Assembly: GCA_023133185.1 (NCBI GenBank)
Contig: JAGLWX010000070.1
Coordinates: forward strand, 1-5,872
Direction of reading: 5' to 3'
DNA length: 5,872 nt
Source of the DNA: Fidelibacterota bacterium
Lineage (GTDB): Bacteria; Fidelibacterota; UBA2242
How positions within the stretch are numbered: position 1 is the stretch's first letter; each line of letters opens with the position of its first letter. The notes under the pieces were generated by a model that saw only the letters and a program-made list of their open reading frames with translations, had not been told where the DNA came from and did not search any database. Position numbers and translations under genes: made by a program. Of the stretch, positions 1-5,794 are shown piece by piece.

Positions 1-552
1 GGATATGCTGTTCTGGGAATATTCTCCGTAATCAATGACAACGGAAATGGGGCGTTTACCGTCAAAGAAGAGTTAATTAAAACCCGGATTGATTCAGTGA
101 ATTTTCCTTATATTCCCGGATATTTAAGTTTTCGGGAAATTCCGATACTGTTGCCGCTTTTTGAAAAAACAGGTACAAAAATTGATCTGATTATTGCTGA
201 CGGTCAGGGCATTGCTCATCCGCGGGGGCTGGGATTAGCTTCGCATCTTGGATTGATATTTGATATTCCCAGTATAGGTTGTGCGAAATCAAAACTTATC
301 GGTGAATATTCGGAACCGGGAATGGATAAAGGTGATTATTCTGATTTATATATCAAAAACCGGATTGTCGGAGCGGTCCTCAGAAGTAAAGAGAAGTGCA
401 GACCATTATTTATATCACCGGGATATAAATGTACAATAGAAGATGCGCGAGAAATGATTTTGAAGCTTTGTACAAAGTATCGGTTGTGTGAACCTATACG
501 CCGGGTTGACGAAATATCAAAAACCTTAAGAAAATCTTATCAAAATAAGTGA
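1..552 (+). CDS. nfi: Endonuclease V (deoxyinosine 3' endonuclease), 5'-truncated by the window edge
   Basis: Endonuclease V cuts DNA one nucleotide 3' of deoxyinosine and starts repair of deaminated adenine. The frame is open from base 1, so 183 residues are visible and the start lies outside. Family motifs are clear. YIPGYLSFRE (window residues 37-46) carries the wedge tyrosine and a metal-ligand glutamate. DGQGIAHPR (67-75) carries the catalytic Asp67 and His73. The AKSKL segment carries Lys96. The Tyr-Glu-Asp-His-Lys spacing (9, 21, 6 and 23 residues) equals that of Thermotoga maritima Tyr80/Glu89/Asp110/His116/Lys139. The first metal-binding Asp (Asp43 equivalent) and roughly 40-60 N-terminal residues are missing because the window begins there; nothing suggests a pseudogene. 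A GTG at 97 (residue 33) lies inside the conserved domain and is not the true start. The C-terminal 'ISPGYK...CEPIRR' block also fits the family. The stop is TGA at 550-552. Confidence 0.95.
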   Translation, partial: GYAVLGIFSVINDNGNGAFTVKEELIKTRIDSVNFPYIPGYLSFREIPILLPLFEKTGTKIDLIIADGQGIAHPRGLGLASHLGLIFDIPSIGCAKSKLIGEYSEPGMDKGDYSDLYIKNRIVGAVLRSKEKCRPLFISPGYKCTIEDAREMILKLCTKYRLCEPIRRVDEISKTLRKSYQNK

Positions 553-556
553 GGAG
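551..556 (+). promoter_or_regulatory. Ribosome binding site of the PspC-domain gene, overlapping the nfi stop
   Basis: GAGGAG lies 6 nt before the ATG at 563 and overlaps the last two bases of the nfi TGA stop. The ribosome ending nfi therefore stops on the Shine-Dalgarno of the next gene, which suggests translational coupling. No promoter is visible between the two genes. Confidence 0.75.
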
Positions 557-562
557 AAATAG

Positions 563-994
563 ATGAAAAAACTATATCGAAGCCGGAAGAATAAGATAAT
601 TGCCGGCGTATGTGGCGGCGTTGGTGAATATCTTGAAGTAGATCCGGTGCTTGTGCGATTAGTTTGGGGTGTTTTATTCCTGTTTGGCGGAATCGGCTTG
701 CTTGCCTATCTTGTTGCCTGGATGATTGTTCCTTCGACAGATGTATTTACAGACTCTACGGCAAAGCCCAATGAAGAAAAAGCCTCAGAAATCCGGTCAA
801 ATTACGGAGTACAGATAGTAATTGGTTTATTTCTAATATTGATGGGATTTACTCTGCTGATGCGTGACTGGTGGTATTTCGATAGCCTAATTAGAGATTT
901 AATACGGATCGGATGGCGATATTTAATTCCGGCTTTTCTTGTGGGGATTGGGGTATATATTATTTTTAAAGGTGATAAGCGTCCCAGGGAATAA
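563..994 (+). CDS. PspC-domain inner-membrane protein
   Basis: This is a 143-residue small membrane protein. Residues 1-58 form a classic PspC domain: a basic N-terminus (MKKLYRSRKNKIIAGVCGG), the 'GEYLEVDPVLVRLVW' segment, then a hydrophobic helix (about 31-57) ending in AWMIVPS. After a polar linker (59-80) come two more predicted membrane helices, about 82-100 and 119-136, and a short basic tail. In enterobacteria PspC helps sense envelope stress and regulates PspA. Stand-alone PspC-domain proteins are widespread and mostly uncharacterised, so a stress-envelope role is inference. The start is supported by a GAGGAG six bases upstream. The gene sits 10 bp after nfi in the same orientation, likely in one transcript. 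No pspA or pspB is visible. I give no symbol because the extra helices make it different from canonical PspC. Confidence 0.9.
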   Translation: MKKLYRSRKNKIIAGVCGGVGEYLEVDPVLVRLVWGVLFLFGGIGLLAYLVAWMIVPSTDVFTDSTAKPNEEKASEIRSNYGVQIVIGLFLILMGFTLLMRDWWYFDSLIRDLIRIGWRYLIPAFLVGIGVYIIFKGDKRPRE

Positions 995-1082
995 CATCCA
1001 TTCCGATAATGTAATTACAATCTAACTTGGACAAGCCCCCAAAGTGACAGGCAGAGCCATAAAATGAAAAAATATTGTTATA

Positions 1083-1233
1083 AACGCAGAGGCGCAGAGA
1101 ACGCAGAGAATTGTTAAATATATAACAAACATGTTGCCAAACCGAAGCTGCTGACATATTTAAGACAAGCACTTTCGGGATGAAATTTTCTAATAAACTC
1201 TGCGTACCTTTGCGATCTCTGCGCCTTTGCGTT
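1083..1233. repeat. Imperfect inverted repeat of 'ACGCAGAG' units, dispersed-repeat type
   Basis: The left arm (1083-1108) and the reverse complement of the right arm (1208-1233) match at 23 of 26 positions. Each arm is built from 8-9 bp units related to ACGCAGAG(A/G). A further unit, CTCTGCGT on the plus strand, lies at 1198-1205 beside the right arm. The arms enclose about 100 bp of AT-rich, non-coding sequence. From memory, 'CGCAGAGGCGCAGAG' arrays occur as multicopy intergenic repeats in many environmental bacterial genomes, but copy number cannot be judged from one window. No transposase is present, so this is at most a non-autonomous element or a structural repeat. Confidence 0.75.
1111..1128. 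repeat. Short AT-rich palindrome inside the inverted repeat
   Basis: TTGTTA (1111-1116) and TAACAA (1123-1128) are exact reverse complements around a 6-bp AT spacer. It directly abuts the left arm of the larger inverted repeat. It could be a small protein-binding site or a nested hairpin. It is AT-rich enough to arise by chance. Confidence 0.4.
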
Positions 1234-1311
1234 AAGATTTTCTTTACAAAAAAATAAGAAATTGACTTGTAATGGACTATATGGTTTACCGCATTTATTT
1301 CATACTCTCTT

Positions 1312-1331
1312 CACAAACAAGAGTGTTTGTG
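1312..1331. terminator. Candidate hairpin downstream of the minus-strand operon
   Basis: CACAAACA (1312-1319) and TGTTTGTG (1324-1331) form a perfect 8-bp stem with a 4-nt loop, about 50 bp past the end of the minus-strand operon. Neither strand shows a proper T-tract after the stem, and the stem has only three G/C pairs. If it acts in termination it is not a classic intrinsic terminator; it may instead protect a 3' end. The position between convergent genes is the main argument for function. Confidence 0.3.
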
Positions 1332-1381
1332 TTACATAAATCACTCAATTTAGGTGCAAATAAATAACGTAAGATAATTCT

Positions 1382-3412
1382 TCAGGATTTTTCTTTCCAG
1401 TCCAGCGCGCCGACCGGGCAGGCTTCGATACATTCGCCGCATTCTTTGCAGCTGGTCGGAAGTACTTCCCCAAAAGCTGTGTCAATATGTGTGCCGAATC
1501 CCCTGTCTTTAAATCCGATTAATGATAAATTGACCACTTCCTTACACACTTTTACGCAGATTCCGCATTTGATGCATTTATTTCGGTCGAGAATGATAGC
1601 GGGATGGCGGGTATCGAAATCATATCTGAGTTTTTCACCCTTGATCGTTTCCGGATGAGCATTGTACATCTCAGCAAAGTCTTTCAGGCGGCAATCATTC
1701 TTAGCGGTGCAGCTGCATTCGTAACAGCGTTCGCCTTCTGTTGCAATTTCTTCAACGGTAAAGCTGTTGGTGACCTCTTTAAATGTTTTTTTCCGTTCTT
1801 CTATAGGAATAAAATGCATTTTCTGACGGTCTGATTTCCGAATATCTCTTAAATAAATCAGATCGTCAGGGCGCAATGATTGCCAGTGACCGCGGGATAC
1901 ATTGATGATGTAGGACTCTTTATATTTTTCATTATTGAAATATGATATGATTCCCATTGCTGCCCGCCGTCCACCGGCAACTGCTTCCACAACTGTTGCC
2001 GGACCGGATACACAATCGCCTGCACTGAAAATATTGTCCGCCATTTGGTAATTGTCGCTATCGACTTCAATATCACCCCATCTGTTTAGTATCAATCCTT
2101 TGGGAGCGGCTGTTTTTTGACCGATAGCGGCGATAACCGTATCCGCCTCCGCATCAAATTCCGTTCCTTCAATCGGCAAAGGTCGCCGCCGACCGGAAGC
2201 GTCCGGTTCGCCTAATTTCATTTTAATACAGGTGAAAATTTTCTTGCCATTTTTCTCAGTTAGTTTTACGGGAGCGGTTAAAAATTCAAATATGACTCCT
2301 TCTTCACGGGCTTCATCGATTTCGATCTGTTCCGCCGGCATTTCCTCTTCGGTTCGCCGATAAAAGCAATAGACTTCCGGGCTACCCAGCCGGACGGATG
2401 TGCGGACGCAATCCATCGCCGTATTTCCACCGCCGATGACAATGGTTTTCCAGGGGTTTTCTCCCGACCAGTTATTCAATGCGATTTTTTCCAGCCATTG
2501 AATGCCACCTGCGGCAAGTTCTTCGCCTTCTGCTCTCATAGATGTTGGTTTCCAGGAACCAATCGCAATGGCGACGGCGTCGTATTTATTTTTCAATTCT
2601 TCGATATTGAGATTTTTGCCGAGTTCACGATTGCAGAGAATGGTAATGCCGCCCATTTTATCAAAGTGAGCAATCTCCCGGTCCAATATTTGTTTCGGGA
2701 GGCGATATTCGGGAATTCCATACCGCAACATACCACCGGCTTGGGGCATCTTATCATAAAGAGCCGAAGCGATACCATTTAATCTTAAGTAATATGCTAT
2801 TGCTAATCCACCCGGACCTGCGCCTACTATACCGACTTTTTTACCATTTAACTCAGGCAAATCTTCCATATATGTATCATAATGCATGTCGGCAGCCAAC
2901 CGTTTAAAATCGTTGATCGCGACCGGTTGATCTTTTACATTTCGGCGGCAATCCTTTTCACAAAAACGGGGACACACGCGACCGATTGACATAGGGAGCG
3001 GAATGCGCTGTTTAATAATTTGCAATGCTTTCAAGAGTTCTTTATTACGTCCTGCGCGAACATATTCCTCAACCTGGGCATGGGCAGGACAGGCAATTGT
3101 ACAAGGAGCTTCACAGTCGCCGGTGTGTTCGGAGAGTAACAGGTTTAACGCCATTTGCCGCATAGACTGAACCTCTTCCGATTCGGATTCAATGATCATT
3201 CCGTCTGTAGCTATTGCGGCGCAACTCGGCATGAACTGACCGGTCTTTGTATCTTTTACGACGCAGACGAAGCAAGATGTGTTGTGGGAAACTTTATCGT
3301 GGTAACATAGCGCAGGGATGTTAATATCATTTTCCCGGGCTGCTTCAAGAATTGTTTTGCCGTTTTCTACGCTTAATTTACGATTATCAATAGTTATGGT
3401 AATTTTAGGCAC
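1382..3412 (-). CDS. stnC: NfnB/GltD-like FAD- and NADPH-binding iron-sulfur flavoprotein with NuoG-type [2Fe-2S] N-terminus (StnC-like)
   Basis: This 676-residue subunit is a proposed NADPH site of an electron-bifurcating transhydrogenase. Residues are numbered from the GTG start. Residues 1-75 are a NuoG-type [2Fe-2S] domain with Cys36, 47, 50 and 64 (C-x10-C-x2-C-x13-C). His96 and Cys100/104/108, with Cys147/151/155, match the N-terminal 4Fe-4S region of NfnB/GltD proteins. The FAD motif GAGPGG is at 197-202. A second nucleotide motif, GGGNTAMD (327-334), is followed by YRR (351-353), the place where NfnB/GltD arginines hold the NADPH 2'-phosphate. A late FAD motif contains AGD (464-466). 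The C-terminus adds Cys563/566/568/574 and a two-cluster ferredoxin (Cys613/616/619/623 and 655/658/661/665). I chose the GTG at 3412 because GAGGAG lies 6 nt upstream and the ferredoxin fold starts there. A frame open to an ATG at 3493 would add 27 residues lying inside the preceding gene. Family assignment is firm; the Stn role is inferred from context. Confidence 0.88.
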   Translation of the reverse strand: MPKITITIDNRKLSVENGKTILEAARENDINIPALCYHDKVSHNTSCFVCVVKDTKTGQFMPSCAAIATDGMIIESESEEVQSMRQMALNLLLSEHTGDCEAPCTIACPAHAQVEEYVRAGRNKELLKALQIIKQRIPLPMSIGRVCPRFCEKDCRRNVKDQPVAINDFKRLAADMHYDTYMEDLPELNGKKVGIVGAGPGGLAIAYYLRLNGIASALYDKMPQAGGMLRYGIPEYRLPKQILDREIAHFDKMGGITILCNRELGKNLNIEELKNKYDAVAIAIGSWKPTSMRAEGEELAAGGIQWLEKIALNNWSGENPWKTIVIGGGNTAMDCVRTSVRLGSPEVYCFYRRTEEEMPAEQIEIDEAREEGVIFEFLTAPVKLTEKNGKKIFTCIKMKLGEPDASGRRRPLPIEGTEFDAEADTVIAAIGQKTAAPKGLILNRWGDIEVDSDNYQMADNIFSAGDCVSGPATVVEAVAGGRRAAMGIISYFNNEKYKESYIINVSRGHWQSLRPDDLIYLRDIRKSDRQKMHFIPIEERKKTFKEVTNSFTVEEIATEGERCYECSCTAKNDCRLKDFAEMYNAHPETIKGEKLRYDFDTRHPAIILDRNKCIKCGICVKVCKEVVNLSLIGFKDRGFGTHIDTAFGEVLPTSCKECGECIEACPVGALDWKEKS

Positions 3413-5117
3413 TGGCGTCTCCTCTTGCAGTTCTTCCGATGGCGTCTGTTGGGCAAACTTCAATACAGCTGTTGCAGCGAGTGCATATCTCATTGTCTAT
3501 CACGAAATCATCCGAAATCGCATTAACCGGACAATTTTTTATGCATAAACCGCATTCAATACATTTTTCCTGATCTAAATATAAATCCACGAGAGCGTTG
3601 CATACCCGCGCTTCACATTGTTTTTCCACAACGTGTTTCTGGTATTCATTTTTATAATATCTTATTGTTGATAACACCGGATTTGGAGCAGTCTGTCCCA
3701 GTCCGCAAAGCGAACCTTTGATGATCTTGTTTCCCAAATCTTCCAGAAAATCAATATCTCCCGGCTGACCTTTGCCATGGGTAATATTCTCAAGATATTC
3801 CAACATCCGTTTGGTTCCAACTCGGCAGAACGTGCATTTGCCACAGCTTTCACGAGCGGTAAAATCGAGGAAGTAGCGGGCAGTTTCGACCATGCAACGG
3901 TTATTGCCAATGAAGATCAATCCGCCCGATCCCATGATTGCGCCAAGTGATTCGAGGGAGTCATAATCGATTTTGACATCGAATTGATCGGCGGGAATGC
4001 ATCCGCCGCTTGGACCGCCAATCTGGACAGCTTTCACACTTCCTTTTTCGGCGCCGCCAATCTCATAGACCACTTCACTTAGAGTAATACCCATAGGCAC
4101 TTCTACCAGACCCGGATATTTGAGATCACCTGCCAAAGCAAAGAGTTTAGTCCCTTTGCTGTTTTCTGTTCCCAATGAGGCAAATTCTTCTCCGCCTTCA
4201 TTAATAATGATCGGAATATTTGCGTATGTCTCAACATTGTTGATTAAGGTTGGATAGCCTTTGAAACCGGAATCCGTAGGGTAGGGAGGACGAAAGCGGG
4301 GGGTACCGCGATTACCTTCCAGTGAATGAATCATGGCAGTTTCTTCACCGCAGACGAAAGCGCCGGCTCCCTCTTTGATGTGGATATCGATCTCTTGACC
4401 GTTTATCCGGTTTAATTTTTTATCAAGAACCTGGTTGATCGCGATTTTCAGGTGCTTTATTGCGAGTGGATATTCAGCCCGGCAATAGATAAATATTTGT
4501 GTGGCGCCGGTTGCCCGGACTGCGATCAGCATGCCCTCCAGAACCTGGTGAGGAACCGATTCCATAAGAGAACGGTCCATGAATGCGCCGGGATCACCTT
4601 CATCGGCATTACAGATTAATACTTTTTCCCCGGATTGCTGTGCAAGCAAATAACTCCATTTCAAACCTGTTGGAAAACCGCCGCCGCCTCTACCGCGCAG
4701 ACCGGAAATCTTTACTTCTTCGACAACATCAGCGGGTTTCATTTTGAGCGCTTTTTGAAAAGCTTCATAACCACCATGTTGAATATATTCATCAATAGAA
4801 ATAGGGTCGATTTTCCCTGCAAGTTTCGTGACTTTTGGTAATTCACGGTCGCTGCGTTCCGGACGAAAAGAAAGCCGGAAATCATCTTCCATGTTCAGCA
4901 CTTTATCGAGATAAGCCTGATTTGGTTTAGCGCTGTGGTAGTAAATTGATCCGTTATCGGTCTCGACTTCCACAATCGGTTCGGCGTAGCAGTGACCGAT
5001 ACAACCCACACCAACGATGTCGATGTCCCGGACATTTTCCTTGAAGAAATCGAATACTTCCGCCGCGCCGGCAGCCAAACCACAACTTCCTATGCCTATT
5101 TTAATCCGCTTAATCAT
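3405..5117 (-). CDS. stnB: NuoF-like NADH/FMN iron-sulfur subunit with C-terminal 2[4Fe-4S] ferredoxin (StnB/HydB-like)
   Basis: This 570-residue subunit is predicted to bind NADH and FMN and pass electrons through several Fe-S clusters in a soluble complex. Residues 1-90 are a thioredoxin-like [2Fe-2S] domain with Cys12, Cys39 and Cys43. The NuoF core has the glycine-rich GRGGGGFPTG (142-151), NADEGDPGAFMDR (170-182) and CGEETAMIHSLEG (256-268). An SLBB-type region follows (about 325-375). The N3-type [4Fe-4S] ligands are Cys425, 428, 431 and 471. A CEARVC motif (501-506) precedes two ferredoxin motifs, Cys519/522/525/529 and Cys545/548/551/555. Complex I NuoF lacks both the N-terminal domain and the ferredoxin tail; this longer form is typical of HydB, HndC and StnB. 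It starts one nucleotide after the NuoE-like stop with only a weak Shine-Dalgarno, which suggests coupling. Its last bases overlap the next gene by 8 nt. Without a hydrogenase subunit beside it, StnB is the best fit. Confidence 0.92.
   Translation of the reverse strand: MIKRIKIGIGSCGLAAGAAEVFDFFKENVRDIDIVGVGCIGHCYAEPIVEVETDNGSIYYHSAKPNQAYLDKVLNMEDDFRLSFRPERSDRELPKVTKLAGKIDPISIDEYIQHGGYEAFQKALKMKPADVVEEVKISGLRGRGGGGFPTGLKWSYLLAQQSGEKVLICNADEGDPGAFMDRSLMESVPHQVLEGMLIAVRATGATQIFIYCRAEYPLAIKHLKIAINQVLDKKLNRINGQEIDIHIKEGAGAFVCGEETAMIHSLEGNRGTPRFRPPYPTDSGFKGYPTLINNVETYANIPIIINEGGEEFASLGTENSKGTKLFALAGDLKYPGLVEVPMGITLSEVVYEIGGAEKGSVKAVQIGGPSGGCIPADQFDVKIDYDSLESLGAIMGSGGLIFIGNNRCMVETARYFLDFTARESCGKCTFCRVGTKRMLEYLENITHGKGQPGDIDFLEDLGNKIIKGSLCGLGQTAPNPVLSTIRYYKNEYQKHVVEKQCEARVCNALVDLYLDQEKCIECGLCIKNCPVNAISDDFVIDNEICTRCNSCIEVCPTDAIGRTARGDASA
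3419..3424 (-). promoter_or_regulatory. Ribosome binding site that sets the GTG start of the stnC-like gene
   Basis: On the minus strand GAGGAG is followed by 6 nt and then GTG at 3412. The site lies within the last codons of the NuoF-like gene, and the start and stop overlap as GTGCCTAA. This is the standard geometry for coupled genes and argues against the upstream ATG at 3493. Confidence 0.8.
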
Positions 5118-5118
5118 C

Positions 5119-5574
5119 TTAACCCATTTGCTTATATTGTTTGAGGACTTTTAATAATTTTTTCCTATCGAGATTTCCGAATATTTTACCGTTGATACCA
5201 ATGACCGGCGCTAAACTGCAACAGCCCAGACAGGCGACGGTTACGAGCGAAAATAATCCTTCTTCATCAGTTTCACCGTCCTTAATGCCTAAATCATCCG
5301 TTATCCAGTTTGCAATTAAACTGGCTCCTTTAATGTGACAGGCGGTTCCGTCACAGACCGAAATGATGTACTTGCCGGGTTTTTCGCGCTTAAATTGAGC
5401 GTAAAAACTGAGAACGCCTTCCACTTCAACCGGCGGGATCGAAAAATAATCCGAAATTTCACTAATATCGGTGTCGGATATATATCCTTCCAGTTCTTGA
5501 ACTTGTTGCAATGCCTTGATCAGATTACTTCTGTCTTTTTCTAATTCCCGTAATGTGGTATTAACATCAGGCAT
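5119..5574 (-). CDS. stnA: NuoE-like [2Fe-2S] thioredoxin-fold subunit (StnA/HydC-like)
   Basis: This 151-residue protein is the small [2Fe-2S] partner of the NuoF-like subunit. Residues 1-60 are a helical N-terminal part with 'ISEISDYFSIPPVEVEGV' and 'SFYAQF', typical of NuoE. The cluster ligands are Cys74 and Cys79 (CDGTAC) and Cys115 and Cys119 (CLGCC); Cys118 lies between the last two. The length is usual for NuoE/HydC. I start it at the ATG at 5574, with GGAGG four bases upstream. A longer frame from a TTG at 5601 would add nine residues (TNKDGGG-rich) that encode that Shine-Dalgarno and has no site of its own. It is first in the operon and ends one nucleotide before the NuoF-like ATG. 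NuoE homologues also serve in NADH hydrogenases and formate dehydrogenases, so only the operon context points to Stn. Confidence 0.92.
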   Translation of the reverse strand: MPDVNTTLRELEKDRSNLIKALQQVQELEGYISDTDISEISDYFSIPPVEVEGVLSFYAQFKREKPGKYIISVCDGTACHIKGASLIANWITDDLGIKDGETDEEGLFSLVTVACLGCCSLAPVIGINGKIFGNLDRKKLLKVLKQYKQMG

Positions 5575-5578
5575 TCCG

Positions 5579-5583
5579 CCTCC
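5579..5583 (-). promoter_or_regulatory. Ribosome binding site of the NuoE-like gene
   Basis: GGAGG on the minus strand ends 4 nt before the ATG at 5574. The spacing is slightly short but the match is strong. It decides the start in favour of 5574 over the TTG at 5601, which lies upstream of it. Confidence 0.7.
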
Positions 5584-5644
5584 GTCTTTATTAGTATTCA
5601 AGAAACTTCAAAATTACGGTGTGAAATATGTGCTAAAAATAAAA

Positions 5645-5658
5645 ATTATACAAATCTA
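5645..5658 (-). promoter_or_regulatory. Candidate -10 region of the operon promoter
   Basis: On the minus strand TATAAT (5650-5645) is a perfect sigma-70 -10 hexamer, about 70 nt before the NuoE-like ATG. Immediately upstream, TAGATTTG (5658-5651) matches the Bacteroidetes-type -7 consensus TAnnTTTG. I see no good -35 (TTGACA) or -33 (TTTG) partner at the right distance. The region is very AT-rich, so a chance match is possible. Confidence 0.4.
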
Positions 5659-5689
5659 AATTTTTGATAGTCTCTTAAAAAGTAAAAAT

Positions 5690-5760
5690 CATGTCATTTT
5701 GAATGAAGTACGAATGAAGAATCTTAGCCAATTATCGACGAGATTCTTCCCCGAAGCGGA
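5690..5760. repeat. Degenerate dispersed-repeat remnant with a 9-bp hairpin
   Basis: The stretch starting near 5692 (TGTCATTTTGAATGAAG) and continuing to GAAGAATCT resembles the multicopy 'TGTCATTCTGAGCGAAGCGAAGAATCT' intergenic repeat I know from environmental bacterial genomes. That comparison is from memory. GAAGAATCT (5716-5724) and AGATTCTTC (5741-5749) form a perfect 9-bp inverted repeat with a 16-nt loop. The outer half-site on the right is missing or decayed, so this looks like an old copy. It sits upstream of the operon's candidate promoter. Confidence 0.6.
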
Positions 5761-5774
5761 ATTATAAACATTAA

Positions 5775-5794
5775 CCGCTCAATTTATTGAGTGG
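5775..5794. repeat. Tight hairpin upstream of the operon
   Basis: CCGCTCAAT (5775-5783) and ATTGAGTGG (5786-5794) are separated by TT. In plus-strand RNA all nine pairs form, one being G-U. In practice the innermost pair would open to give a 4-nt loop. No T-tract follows, so it is not a classic terminator. It may be a terminator remnant for an upstream gene or part of the repeat material beside it. Confidence 0.45.

Larger units (their letters stand above)
995..1381. other. Gene-free gap between convergent genes
   Basis: The 387 bases separate the plus-strand PspC gene from the minus-strand operon, so they are a 3' region for both. I see no credible coding sequence. A minus-strand frame running from 1172 into the PspC gene is produced by the repeat and reads as low-complexity 'SLRSLRLCV'. 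The gap contains an inverted repeat (1083-1233), a palindrome inside it (1111-1128), a hairpin (1312-1331) and a 10-bp perfect palindrome TGTAATTACA (1010-1019). No intrinsic terminator with a clear T-run is visible for either gene. Confidence 0.8.

Noticed and set aside
97..552. Endonuclease V starting at the GTG at 97
   Set aside because: The frame stays open to base 1, and the GTG falls only a few residues before the conserved YIPG motif, too late to keep the first metal-binding Asp.
966..1172. A minus-strand 68-codon frame in the gap after the PspC gene
   Set aside because: It is largely made from the inverted-repeat arm, overlaps the end of the PspC gene antisense, and has no Shine-Dalgarno or family resemblance.
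1083..1233. A CRISPR array
   Set aside because: The repeats are 8-9 bp, arranged as two inverted clusters without regular unique spacers, and no cas gene is present.
1262..1300. A TTGACT at 1262 as a plus-strand promoter -35
   Set aside because: No -10 hexamer lies at a 16-18 bp spacing, and no plus-strand gene follows; the next gene runs in the opposite direction.
1382..5574. Complex I (nuoEFG) or a bifurcating [FeFe] hydrogenase
   Set aside because: The third subunit is an NfnB/GltD-type flavoprotein rather than NuoG, there is no H-cluster subunit in the window, and the NuoF-like protein has the extra domains of soluble complexes.
5575..5601. A nine-residue N-terminal extension of the NuoE-like protein from a TTG at 5601
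   Set aside because: No Shine-Dalgarno precedes the TTG, and the extension encodes the GGAGG site of the ATG at 5574.
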